Of a DNA stretch of 37,638 bases, positions 14,943 to 22,375 are shown piece after piece. Position 1 is the first letter of the stretch. The number at the start of each line of letters is the position of its first letter. The notes under the pieces are model-generated. The model was not told where the DNA came from, did not search any database, and saw nothing but the letters and a program-made list of their open reading frames with translations. Source of the DNA: Nitrospirales bacterium (lineage in GTDB: Bacteria; Nitrospirota; Nitrospiria; Nitrospirales; UBA8639); contig JAJDBR010000061.1 of assembly GCA_029261275.1 (NCBI GenBank), forward strand, positions 1 to 37,638, read 5' to 3'. Made by a program: the position numbers and the translations under genes.

Positions 14943-15872
14943 ATGGGAATGAAGGTATTGGTCACAGGAGGGGCAGGATTTATTGGGTCGCATCTTGTCG
15001 ATCGGTTAGTGCAAGAAGGCAATCAGGTCGTGGTGATTGATAATCTCTCCACCGGGAAGCGCAAACAAGTCAACAAAAAAGCGGTGTTGTATAAAATGGA
15101 CATCCGGAACAAGCGCATAGAACGAATCTTTCGAAAAGAACGTCCGTTAATCATGGTTCATTTAGCGGCCCAAATGAATGTTCGACTCTCAACGGCAGAT
15201 CCTGGATTCGATGCTGACGTGAATATTTTAGGCACACTCAATCTATTAGAGCATGCGGTGCAACAGGGAGTACGAAAAGTTACCTTTGCCTCTTCAGGAG
15301 GAGCCGTCTATGGAGAACAGGAGGTGTACCCCTCGGCGGAATCTCATCGCACCGATCCCATGTCTCCTTATGGTATCAGTAAATTGGCAGGAGAAAAATA
15401 TTTAGCCTATTACACAAATACTGCGGGTCTTCGGCACGTGGTCCTACGATTTGGCAATGTCTATGGTCCAAGACAAGAGCCAGAGGGAGAGGCTGGCGTT
15501 ATCGCGATTTTTGCAAAACTGATGTTGGAAGGTGGACAACCGATTATAAATGGAACAGGGAAGCAGACGCGGGATTTTGTGTATGTCGATGATGTGGTGG
15601 AATCTATTATGGCGACGATAGGGGAAGATATTCAGGGGACTTTCAATGTGGGGACAGGCCAGGAATCAACGGTGAATGAATGTTATGGGATTATCAAAAC
15701 CCTGACTGGGAGCTCATGCAAAGATTTATTTGGTGCTGCCAAAAAGGGTGAGCAACTTCGAAGTGTGCTGGACGTGGCCAGGTTGAAGGAGCAATTTGGC
15801 TGGGATCCTCAAGTCTCATTGCCAGAGGGACTCAAGATGACCGTGGATTTTTTTCAAACACAATACAAGTGA
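14943..15872 (+). CDS. NAD-dependent sugar-nucleotide epimerase (UDP-glucose 4-epimerase-like)
   Basis: 309 residues; ATG 14943 follows GAAAGGGAATAAAG. It is an extended short-chain dehydrogenase: GGAGFIGSH (9-17) binds NAD, D33 fits an NAD-preferring enzyme, and S118 with Y143-xxx-K147 (SPYGISKLAGEKYL) is the catalytic set. FGNVYGPRQ and the C-terminal half fit UDP-sugar binding. It probably interconverts UDP-hexoses for surface polysaccharide; substrate cannot be read from sequence. No other sugar gene is nearby, so it seems a stand-alone gene, 78 bp after tlyA. Confidence 0.85.
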   Translation: MGMKVLVTGGAGFIGSHLVDRLVQEGNQVVVIDNLSTGKRKQVNKKAVLYKMDIRNKRIERIFRKERPLIMVHLAAQMNVRLSTADPGFDADVNILGTLNLLEHAVQQGVRKVTFASSGGAVYGEQEVYPSAESHRTDPMSPYGISKLAGEKYLAYYTNTAGLRHVVLRFGNVYGPRQEPEGEAGVIAIFAKLMLEGGQPIINGTGKQTRDFVYVDDVVESIMATIGEDIQGTFNVGTGQESTVNECYGIIKTLTGSSCKDLFGAAKKGEQLRSVLDVARLKEQFGWDPQVSLPEGLKMTVDFFQTQYK

Positions 15873-15914
15873 AAACTGTGGTCGTGTGAACCGCGCGTTG
15901 TCTTCAAGAATCGT

Positions 15915-16235
15915 CTAGTAGCGCGGAACAGCATTATCAATTTCAATCGACCAGGATTCAATTCCCCCAATCAAATTTTTGACGTTGGGAAACCCTTGTT
16001 GCACTAAGAAGCCCACGGCATCCGCGCTTCGCATGCCTTTATGGCAATACGCCACGATTTCGGTATTTTTATCTAATTTATCCAGCGAATTGGGCAGCTC
16101 GCCTAGGGGAATGAGTACGGATCCTTCAATTTTTGCCAGGGAATATTCATGGGGTTCTCGGACATCTAATAAAAAAATCGCGTCCCCATTATCTTGCCGA
16201 GTTTTCAGTTCCCGCACGGTGATTGTGTAACTCAT
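15915..16235 (-). CDS. Rhodanese-like sulfurtransferase, single domain
   Basis: 106 residues on the minus strand. The start at 16235 is set by GAAGGAGG about 10 nt upstream; the frame extends further but through the promoter. A single rhodanese domain contains LLDVREPHEY (23-31), the active-site loop C64-HKGMR-S (64-70), and GGIESW near the end. The six-residue loop is the sulfurtransferase type. It transfers sulfane sulfur from thiosulfate or persulfides to acceptors in the cytosol. It is divergent from asnS with 112 bp between starts. Confidence 0.9.
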   Translation of the reverse strand: MSYTITVRELKTRQDNGDAIFLLDVREPHEYSLAKIEGSVLIPLGELPNSLDKLDKNTEIVAYCHKGMRSADAVGFLVQQGFPNVKNLIGGIESWSIEIDNAVPRY

Positions 16236-16283
16236 TTGCGAATGGCCTCCTTCAATTTCCAAGTAACTCCAAGTAGATCGATC

Positions 16284-16313
16284 ATCATAGCCACTGAATT
16301 TTCCGGGTGTCAA
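16284..16313 (-). promoter_or_regulatory. Sigma70-type promoter of the rhodanese gene
   Basis: On the minus strand TTGACA (16313-16308), an 18-bp spacer and TATGAT (16289-16284), about 50 bp before the rhodanese start codon. No equally good promoter is visible for asnS in the shared gap. Confidence 0.6.
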
Positions 16314-16347
16314 TTTATTCTTCGTCCGAACGTAAGGGAGAGCTGTC

Positions 16348-17649
16348 ATGACCCAGCACCGTGTTGTGCCCATTGAGCAGATCGCGAAGTATGAAGGTCA
16401 GGATATCACCATTCAAGGATGGCTTCGCCTTCGGCGTTCAAGTGGGAAACTGAGTTTTTTGACGGTGCGAGATGGCACCGGTGATATTCAAGCGATTGTC
16501 AGTAAGGCCACCGTAGGTGAAGAGCAGTTTGGGCTCTGTGGACAAGTCACGCAGGAGTCTTCGGTCATGGTTACTGGGCAACCGAGGAAGGATGCTCGAG
16601 CGCCGGGTGGCTTTGAGTTGGACGTGGCGAACTTTCAAGTGGTTCATCTGGCTGAACCTTTTCCCATTCAACCGAAAGAGCATGGGGTCGGATTTTTGAT
16701 GGAGCATCGGCATTTGTGGCTGCGTTCAAGTCGTCAACATGCCATCTTACGCGTGCGTCATGAAATCATTCGAACCTGTCGAAATTTTTTTGATGAACGA
16801 GATTTTACGCTCATTGATACGCCGATTTTTACACCGAATGCTTGTGAAGGCACGACGACACTCTTCCAAACACAATATTTTGATCAAGTGGCGTATCTGG
16901 CGCAAAGCGGACAACTGTATGGAGAAGCCGCCGCCGCCGCCTTTGGGAAAATTTATTGTTTTGGTCCGACCTTTCGAGCAGAAAAATCCAAAACGCGTCG
17001 GCATCTCATGGAGTTTTGGATGGTCGAACCGGAAATGGCCTTTGCGGAATTGTCAGATGCCATGCAACTTGCTGAGGAGTTAGTGTCGGTAGTGATTCAG
17101 CGAGTCTTGAAAAACCGTCGAGCCGAGTTAGAAATTCTCGAACGGGATGTGGCAGCGTTGGAGGCGATGATTCCCCCGTTTCCACGAATCACGTATGAGG
17201 AGGCGATTGCCAGGCTCAAAGAACATGGGGTTGATATTCAATTTGGCGATGACTTCGGCAGTGAGCAAGAAACTGTGTTAGCCAAATCGTTTGACCGTCC
17301 AGTTCTCGTGCATCGCTATCCGGCCGCAGCCAAAGCTTTCTATATGGCCCGAGATCCGGAACGTCCTGACTTAGCTTTGTGTATGGACATGTTGGCCCCC
17401 GAAGGCTATGGAGAAATCATTGGTGGCGGGCAACGTATTCATGATTTGGACATTCTTCGTCAACAAATTAAAGAGCATGATCTTTCGGAAGAGGCTTTCA
17501 AGTGGTATGTAGATTTGCGGCGATATGGGAGTGTGCCGCATGCAGGGTTTGGGATGGGGATTGAGCGAGTGGTCGCGTGGATTTGTGGGCTCGATCATGT
17601 CCGTGAAACCATTCCGTTCCCAAGAATGCTCTACACCCTCTACCCTTAA
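16348..17649 (+). CDS. asnS: Asparaginyl-tRNA synthetase
   Basis: 433 residues; ATG 16348 follows AAGGGAGAG. It charges tRNA-Asn with asparagine using ATP. The N-terminal OB-fold (about 18-105, [24 protein letters not shown]) binds the anticodon. The class II core has motif 2 ([25 protein letters not shown] split as seen) and motif 3 ([16 protein letters not shown]). The AEKSKTRRH form of motif 2 is the asparaginyl type; aspartyl enzymes differ here. Its presence suggests direct Asn-tRNA formation. Confidence 0.93.
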   Translation: MTQHRVVPIEQIAKYEGQDITIQGWLRLRRSSGKLSFLTVRDGTGDIQAIVSKATVGEEQFGLCGQVTQESSVMVTGQPRKDARAPGGFELDVANFQVVHLAEPFPIQPKEHGVGFLMEHRHLWLRSSRQHAILRVRHEIIRTCRNFFDERDFTLIDTPIFTPNACEGTTTLFQTQYFDQVAYLAQSGQLYGEAAAAAFGKIYCFGPTFRAEKSKTRRHLMEFWMVEPEMAFAELSDAMQLAEELVSVVIQRVLKNRRAELEILERDVAALEAMIPPFPRITYEEAIARLKEHGVDIQFGDDFGSEQETVLAKSFDRPVLVHRYPAAAKAFYMARDPERPDLALCMDMLAPEGYGEIIGGGQRIHDLDILRQQIKEHDLSEEAFKWYVDLRRYGSVPHAGFGMGIERVVAWICGLDHVRETIPFPRMLYTLYP

Positions 17650-17786
17650 ATTTCCATTTGCTACAGGGAGCAATATGGATTTTCCCGAGCACAGCTGACG
17701 TTCCCCTGCATTGCAAGGAGGGGCGAGGGGAGGTAGAAGCCTCGACAAGAAATCGTGATTTCGCATGTTTTACGTTGATTGATATT

Positions 17787-17964
17787 TGCCGGGGTTCGTC
17801 CCGGCAGCCGAGCCATTTTTGTTTCGGAAAAAGTAGCCAAAACCACGTTGGCTGTGGCGTGGCCTTTCGGGTCTCCTGCGCAGTTCGCCAACTCCGCGGC
17901 GCGCAAGCTCGCTACGCTTAAACAATGCGTACCTTTTATCCCGTGTTGGCTGCACGGCTCGGCC
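17787..17964. repeat. Putative interspersed palindromic element
   Basis: It opens with a perfect hairpin, TGCCGGG (17787-17793) with CCCGGCA (17800-17806), followed by GCCGAGCC (17807-17814). It closes with GGCTCGGC (17956-17963), the inverse of that stretch. Local GC is higher than the flanks. The wording (CGAGCC...TTTGTTTCGG...AGTAGCCAAAA...CTCGCTACGCT) resembles non-coding repeats I recall from many proteobacterial and environmental genomes. No transposase is inside. Copy number cannot be tested here. Confidence 0.45.
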
Positions 17965-18067
17965 ATACGAAAAAATGATGACCGTTGGAATGAAAAGTCA
18001 TTTCCCCTCCCTAAATCTTAGGACCCATGTAACACTATGCCGTATTCGGTTACATTTTGCTTTCATA

Positions 18068-18086
18068 CCCAGATGAGGTATCTGGG
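18068..18086. repeat. Hairpin at the 3' end of the duplicated membrane protein gene
   Basis: CCCAGAT (18068-18074) pairs with ATCTGGG (18080-18086) around GAGGT, just beyond the stop codon of the minus-strand gene. There is no T-run, so it is at most a weak terminator. Confidence 0.4.
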
Positions 18087-18090
18087 CCGT

Positions 18091-18582
18091 TCAAGGTGAG
18101 AAATAATGACCATATTTCCACCAAAATCCTCCGCGAACCCAACCCATGACCGCCAGCATAAAATGGAGGGAAAGAAGGATAACTGCAATACCAAAAACAG
18201 AAAAAACTGAACCAAGTTCAGGATCGACAGAACCCCTTAGGACCAAAACCCCAACATAGAACCAACCCAAACCGAACACGATCCCAAAAAATCGAGCAAT
18301 GACATCGCCCCATCGAGGTGCTGGTTGATTACCGCGAACCCCACTTATAATCCACAGCATAAAATTGAGGGAAAAAAGGATCACTGCAATACCAAAAACA
18401 AATCCAATCCCATCACCTTTAGGATCGACAGAATGCCTTACGAAATCGACCCCAGCATAGATACACCACAAACTGATTACGAAGAAAAAAAATCGGGCAA
18501 TGCCATCGATCAATGGAGATGCTGATTGTTTCTTCTGACGAAAGCCAGGTCGTTGTTTTTTGCACTTACGCTTAAAAGGCAT
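18091..18582 (-). CDS. Membrane protein built of two tandem repeats (unknown function)
   Basis: 163 residues. A basic N-terminus (MPFKRKCKKQRPGFRQKK) suggests cytosolic orientation. Two homologous units follow, about 27-85 and 94-152, each with two hydrophobic helices and the shared words ARFF, SVDP, FGIAVIL, SL.FML and VRG. SVDP occurs at 51 and again at 118, an exact 67-residue period. The same 201-bp period is visible in the DNA (GGATCGACAG at 18221 and 18422), so the duplication is fairly recent. I do not recognise the family. It is the only minus-strand gene in the island. Four transmembrane helices are predicted by eye. Confidence 0.7.
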   Translation of the reverse strand: MPFKRKCKKQRPGFRQKKQSASPLIDGIARFFFFVISLWCIYAGVDFVRHSVDPKGDGIGFVFGIAVILFSLNFMLWIISGVRGNQPAPRWGDVIARFFGIVFGLGWFYVGVLVLRGSVDPELGSVFSVFGIAVILLSLHFMLAVMGWVRGGFWWKYGHYFSP

Positions 18583-18841
18583 CCCGATAATGATTCACGA
18601 GATTGAGGCAGTCGAAAATGAGGCATGGTTTACTGTATTGAGCTTACCCCAGGTATCCGAATACCGTATGTAACGGAATTGCGTATCCCATAACATTTTC
18701 CAAGCTACTTGGGATATGGTCGGTGATTAAATTCTTTCTATATCAAAATCTTAGAAAATCCCTATGCTTATTGAGTATGTCCAAAAATGCAACTCATCTC
18801 TAGGGGAAGGGTTACATGTTCCGCTCTTTTAGGCATCTCAG

Positions 18842-18859
18842 ATGTCCGCTCCTGGCCGA
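18842..18859 (+). repeat. 18-bp dispersed motif, copy 1
   Basis: ATGTCCGCTCCTGGCCGA. It is identical to copy 3 at 20744-20761, and one base differs from copy 2 at 19520-19537. All copies are in the non-coding or relic parts of the island, on the plus strand. Confidence 0.65.
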
Positions 18860-19003
18860 ATAGAGGCATGTCGGTTGCCGGCGAACACGTCCGATATTCT
18901 TTGCAGCACGTTAACTTGACAATACCTTCGGAAAATATTGAGGAATGGAAATTAAGAGACTATAACTATCACAGATCTTTTTGAAAAATGATTATGCTAA
19001 AAT

Positions 19004-19021
19004 CATACGGTTAATCGTATG
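19004..19021. promoter_or_regulatory. Palindrome, possible operator of the DUF4404 gene
   Basis: CATACG (19004-19009) and CGTATG (19016-19021) are perfect inverted repeats separated by 6 nt, 16 bp before the start codon and just after a TAAAAT/TATGCT -10-like stretch. A repressor site or an mRNA hairpin covering the ribosome site are both possible. Confidence 0.4.
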
Positions 19022-19037
19022 AGGTTAGGTGAAATCA

Positions 19038-19301
19038 ATGGATGACAACTTAAAAAACACATTGCAATCACTTCGTACTGAAATTGAGAAATTGGGAGAG
19101 GGTGAGCAGGAGACTAAAATACGACTTGAAAAGTTGGTAGAGGATATTGAAACTAAAATCAAAAGTCCTGAGGATATTGATCATCATCCCAATTTGGTTC
19201 ATGACGTGAAGGACTCAGTGGCGCACTTCGAGGTATCCCACCCGACGGTAACCAAATTTCTTAACGACATTATGATGGCGTTAAGCAACATGGGAATTTA
19301 A
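19038..19301 (+). CDS. DUF4404 family protein
   Basis: 87 residues from ATG 19038, with AGGTGA 5 nt before it; a GTG at 19029 is the alternative. The pattern L..LR.EIEKLG...E....L..LVEDIE at the N-terminus and FEVSHPTVTKFLNDIMMALSNMGI at the end fits DUF4404 as I recall it. Function of the family is unknown. It is mostly helical, probably coiled coil, cytosolic. It stands alone in the island, with a palindrome upstream that may control it. Confidence 0.75.
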   Translation: MDDNLKNTLQSLRTEIEKLGEGEQETKIRLEKLVEDIETKIKSPEDIDHHPNLVHDVKDSVAHFEVSHPTVTKFLNDIMMALSNMGI

Positions 19302-19704
19302 GGTATTATCAAGTTAAGTGTATTTGAACAAAAATTAGGCTATACACGAATTCATAGCTCATTGATTATTCAGCATTCAGGCTGCTGGTCCGAGGTAGAG
19401 AATCAGCCACATTTGGCTTAAGTTGACAATACCAGAAAAAGGCCTCCGGTACTTCCGTGGTCAACACAGTCCAGTTCATCCCAAAGCGGATCAGTATCTG
19501 AATATTAAGCGAGAAGCCAATGTCCGCTTCTGGCCGACACCCGCCATTCAGCTCGAAGATTTCAAGATCCCTGTGCATCGTAAGGTGGATGGCAACTCAC
19601 AACCCAAAGGCGAAAAGAGAAAAGGCAATTTTGAATAGTTACTTCTATTGCGACGCTAGCCAAAAAAAAGCCATTTCAAAACGCAGATTGGAGGATGCCC
19701 CGCC
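19302..19704. other. Gap with relic sequence
   Basis: A 403-bp stretch without a believable gene. It holds copy 2 of the 18-bp motif and shares TTGACAATACC (about 19425) with the gap around copy 1 (about 18917). Frames on both strands give no recognisable protein. Confidence 0.4.
19520..19537 (+). repeat. 18-bp dispersed motif, copy 2
   Basis: ATGTCCGCTTCTGGCCGA, one base different from copies 1 and 3. It lies in the relic gap between the DUF4404 gene and the membrane protein at 19705. Confidence 0.65.
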
Positions 19705-20553
19705 ATGAATACAGCACTCCCGGCACTTTCGGGAACCCGGCTCCATCTTTGGCCGATTATTCGTGAAGCTCTTGCCTTTCCCTGGGAATACCGTCACTCG
19801 TTGTGGAAATGGATATTGGTGTGTGGTGGGTTGGTAGGACTCATAGACTTTGGGTCAGAGATATTAAACCCAAAGGATGTTGGGGAAGAGTATGGGTTAA
19901 TAGGAGTATTAGCCGTCTTCATCCTTGGGGTACTTGCCCTTATTTATGTGGTTTTTTGTATTCGATGCCACCGACTGGTCTTGCTTGACCAAACAACCAA
20001 CGTGGAGGTCTTTCCACCTTCATTAGGAGAACGAGAAGGCAAATTTTTCGGCTTTTTCCTTATAATTATTGCCGGCTTCTTAGTCATACTTTTGTGTGGA
20101 GTTTTCTGTGCTCTTATTCTAATAGGGCTTTTTGGGATATCCCCTAGCAGTTTTGTGGACTGGCCATATTCCGCCCTATTCATGATTCCCTTCTCTTATA
20201 TGTTAGGACGTTTCTGCATGGTCTTTCCTGCCACCGCAGTTGATTTTCGACCAACCCTCAACTGGGCCTGGGAACAATCCAAAGATGTTGCGTGGCGCCT
20301 TGGGATCCTAGTTGGCATTGTGCCGTGGGTTTTATCTTTCCTCTACGATGATCTTCATGCCTGGCTCTTTTTCGGATTGAATCAGTACCCATTTGCCTAT
20401 TCGCTTATCACGGGAATGTTGTGGCACGTCTGGATGGCGATAGAAGTGGCAGTACTATCGATTGCCTTTCGGGAACTTTCAGGATTTGTCTCTCAAGAAG
20501 AGCGGGATCGAAAAGTCAGCGGACCAGAAACAGCTAAGGAGTCTCACGTGTAG
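19705..20553 (+). CDS. Multi-pass membrane protein, unknown function
   Basis: 282 residues; GGAGG about 9 nt before ATG 19705 supports the start. About six hydrophobic segments are visible: 38-54, 66-88, 114-142, 153-171, 194-212 and 226-250. The N-terminus is preceded by W/P-rich residues and the C-terminus is charged and cytosolic-looking. Segments and the loop between helices 2 and 3 (LVLLDQTTNVEVFPPSLGERE) resemble YIP1-like or similar permease-like orphan families, but I cannot name one. It is flanked by relic sequence on both sides, so it may have come with the island. Confidence 0.7.
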   Translation: MNTALPALSGTRLHLWPIIREALAFPWEYRHSLWKWILVCGGLVGLIDFGSEILNPKDVGEEYGLIGVLAVFILGVLALIYVVFCIRCHRLVLLDQTTNVEVFPPSLGEREGKFFGFFLIIIAGFLVILLCGVFCALILIGLFGISPSSFVDWPYSALFMIPFSYMLGRFCMVFPATAVDFRPTLNWAWEQSKDVAWRLGILVGIVPWVLSFLYDDLHAWLFFGLNQYPFAYSLITGMLWHVWMAIEVAVLSIAFRELSGFVSQEERDRKVSGPETAKESHV

Positions 20554-20610
20554 GGAATTGGCGCAAATAAGGTTTTGTCACCTTAATTCATATTTGGCAG
20601 ACTGGCCTGT

Positions 20611-20895
20611 ATGAAGACCAAATCCATTAGCTCCAAACGCCATCGTTTTCCTGCTGAAATAATCAGTCATGCCGTGTGGCGGAACCATCGCTTCTTTTTG
20701 AGTTTTCGTGAAGTTGCTCTGGATGAGAATCATGTATCTGAGAATGTCCGCTCCTGGCCGAGCCAGGACAGATTTTGGTGTAAACAAAAGACCCATAAGC
20801 AGGTCGATGCAGTGGACATCAGAAAGTGGGCGCTGATCTCAAGCAGTAGTGTGAAATCTAGCCAAATTCCCGATCGGTTACGTGAATCTTATTAA
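20611..20895 (+). pseudogene. IS6-family transposase remnant (N-terminus only)
   Basis: The first about 35 residues (MKTKSISSKRHRFPAEII, then SHAVW...FFLSFREV) match the start of IS6/IS26-type transposases, which read KRHRFPPEIISHAVWLYFRF.LS.RDVEE. After FREV the likeness stops, and the sequence runs into copy 3 of the 18-bp motif and unrelated codons. The DDE catalytic core is absent, so it cannot be active. The frame stays open to 20895 by chance. No terminal inverted repeats were found. Confidence 0.6.
20744..20761 (+). repeat. 18-bp dispersed motif, copy 3
   Basis: ATGTCCGCTCCTGGCCGA, identical to copy 1. It sits where the transposase homology breaks off. Confidence 0.65.
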
Positions 20896-20962
20896 ATTGG
20901 TCTGTGTGTAAAGGGCGGTTGTCTCCTGCAAAACTGGTGATAAAGTTTTCTTGCCTTTTTGA

Positions 20963-20998
20963 GGCATACGACAAATAGTATGCCGTTTCATTTTTTTT
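20963..20998 (+). terminator. Intrinsic terminator upstream of dcw
   Basis: GGCATAC (20963-20969) pairs with GTATGCC (20978-20984); a T8 run follows at 20991-20998 after a 6-nt gap. It would stop read-through from the island into the dcw promoter. The gap before the T-run makes it imperfect. Confidence 0.5.
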
Positions 20999-21026
20999 GA
21001 TGATTTCCACAAGAGTCTGTAGGTGC

Positions 21027-21054
21027 TTGACATCATTGGCTGGAGTTGTATACT
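21027..21054 (+). promoter_or_regulatory. Sigma70-type promoter of the dcw cluster
   Basis: TTGACA (21027-21032), a 16-bp spacer and TATACT (21049-21054), with a start expected near 21061 and the rsmH ATG at 21117. Just after it, TGGG (21063) and TGGT (21073) are 10 bp apart, similar to MraZ boxes. Confidence 0.65.
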
Positions 21055-21116
21055 GCAGTTTGTGGGAAGAAGTGGTGTAATCCCCGCAGTGTATGGCGAA
21101 AATGAAACATTAATGA

Positions 21117-22031
21117 ATGAAGCATGTGCATGTTCCTGTTCTTGCTGAAGAAATTTGCCATTGGCTTAGCCCAAAACCAGGGGGAATCTATGTCGATTGT
21201 ACCTTGGGTGTGGGGGGAACGTCATTAAAAATACTCGAAAGTTCAGGAAATAATGCTTATATTCTTGGTTTAGATAGGGATTCTGAGGCCTTGGCTTATG
21301 CGGAGAAAAACTTAGCACCCCATAGAACTCAAGTGAAGCTTTTTAATGGGAATTACTCCCACATTCTGGAATTTGTGCATCAGGCGGGTTTTGAGAGGGT
21401 TGATGGCGTGGTCTTTGATCTAGGGGTGTCCTCATTACAGCTAGATAAGCCCGAGCGAGGATTTAGTTTTGCTTCGGATGGCCCTTTGGATATGCGCATG
21501 AACCAAACGCAGGGTCCAACAGCTGCTGATCTGGTCAAAGTGCTCCCTGAGAAGGAGTTGGCTGATTTGTTTTTTGAATGGGGCGAAGAGCGATTCTCGC
21601 GACGCATTGCCCGAGCGATTGTTGAATCCCGCAAAACCTTTCCCTTGGAGACAACTCAAGCTCTGGTAGCGGTGATTAAAGGTGCTGTTCCTTCATCCTA
21701 TAGAAGAGGGCGGATACATTGTGCCACGCGGACCTTCCAAGCGCTCCGAATTCGAGTCAACCAGGAATTAGAGCTTTTGCAGCCTGCCCTCCAGGCTGCG
21801 GTCAGCCTCTTAAAGGAAGGGGGGCGAGTCTGTGTGGTGGCGTTTCATTCCTTGGAAGACCGTGTGGTGAAGCACACCTTTCGAGCCATGGCCGGAAAAG
21901 ATCATCCTGTTATCACCATACTGACCAAAAGGCCGCTAACGGCTGATCAACGGGAAATTGAACAGAATCCTCGTGCGAGAAGCGCCAAGTTGCGGGTTGC
22001 TCAACGCCTGGCAGAGGGAGCTCTTCAATGA
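21117..22031 (+). CDS. rsmH: 16S rRNA C1402 N4-methyltransferase RsmH (MraW)
   Basis: 304 residues, typical length. It methylates N4 of C1402 in the ribosomal P site with SAM. The start MKHVHVPVLAEEICHWL, the SAM loop DCTLGVGGTSLKIL, VFDLGVSSLQLD, GFSF..DGPLDMRMN and the end motif VVAFHSLEDRVVKHTFR are all family hallmarks. It is the first gene of the dcw cluster here, since mraZ is absent. The stop overlaps the ftsL start by 4 bp (ATGA). Confidence 0.96.
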   Translation: MKHVHVPVLAEEICHWLSPKPGGIYVDCTLGVGGTSLKILESSGNNAYILGLDRDSEALAYAEKNLAPHRTQVKLFNGNYSHILEFVHQAGFERVDGVVFDLGVSSLQLDKPERGFSFASDGPLDMRMNQTQGPTAADLVKVLPEKELADLFFEWGEERFSRRIARAIVESRKTFPLETTQALVAVIKGAVPSSYRRGRIHCATRTFQALRIRVNQELELLQPALQAAVSLLKEGGRVCVVAFHSLEDRVVKHTFRAMAGKDHPVITILTKRPLTADQREIEQNPRARSAKLRVAQRLAEGALQ

Positions 22032-22375
22032 GAAAAAATGTTTTGCTTGGGGTGATGATTATTTTGGGAGTGTGGTGCCTTTTCTATGTAGGGGTCAAGA
22101 TTGATATGTGGCGCCTTGGGTATGACATGGAAGAATTGGATAGTCGACGCACTGTTCTCAGGAAACAGCAAGAGAAGTTACAAGTTCGGTTGTCCGAACT
22201 GACCGATCCACAGCAAATTGCCCAGCGAGCGCATAAGGAATTGAAACTGATTGTGCCTCAAGAAGGGCAAATGGTGATGATTTCTCTCGATACAAATTCC
22301 TTCTCAGATTCCAATGAGAATTCTCCGGCCCACCTCGTTCAGAAATTTTCCAACTCATTTTTGGGTCTGCCATGA
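22028..22375 (+). CDS. ftsL: Cell division protein FtsL
   Basis: 115 residues. One membrane helix (about 5-24, VLLGVMIILGVWCLFYVGV) follows a short basic cytosolic end, then a periplasmic coiled coil (30-75, MEELDSRRTVLRKQQEKLQVRLSEL) and the ITDPQQIAQRAHKELKL-type motif. It is a bitopic divisome protein that acts with FtsB and FtsQ to activate FtsW-FtsI. Sequence is poorly conserved in this family; topology and the place between rsmH and ftsI carry the call. It overlaps both neighbours by 4 bp. Confidence 0.85.
   Translation: MRKNVLLGVMIILGVWCLFYVGVKIDMWRLGYDMEELDSRRTVLRKQQEKLQVRLSELTDPQQIAQRAHKELKLIVPQEGQMVMISLDTNSFSDSNENSPAHLVQKFSNSFLGLP

Larger units (their letters stand above)
17650..18090. 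other. Gap with interspersed-repeat-like sequence
   Basis: A 441-bp stretch after asnS with no believable gene. All six frames give only the low-complexity, Arg/Ala/Cys-rich peptides typical of repeats. A CCCCT/AGGGG hairpin with purine-rich GGAGGGGCGAGGGGAGG lies at 17702-17733, and a longer element at 17787-17964 is described separately. Confidence 0.5.
18583..19037. other. Gap between membrane protein and DUF4404 genes
   Basis: A 455-bp stretch. Its one plus-strand frame (18787-18984) covers the first copy of the 18-bp motif and looks like repeat relic rather than a gene. A palindrome at 19004-19021 precedes the next gene. Confidence 0.45.
20554..21116. other. Gap before the dcw cluster
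   Basis: A 563-bp stretch that holds an IS6-type transposase remnant, copy 3 of the 18-bp motif, a terminator and the dcw promoter. mraZ, expected here, is missing and I see no remnant of it. Confidence 0.6.

Noticed and set aside
17787-17806. GGTTCG-type loop that resembles a tRNA T-arm
   Set aside because: No acceptor, D or anticodon stems can be formed around it; it belongs to the palindromic element.
18787-18984. 65-codon frame before the DUF4404 gene
   Set aside because: It covers copy 1 of the dispersed motif and has no family resemblance; probably relic sequence.
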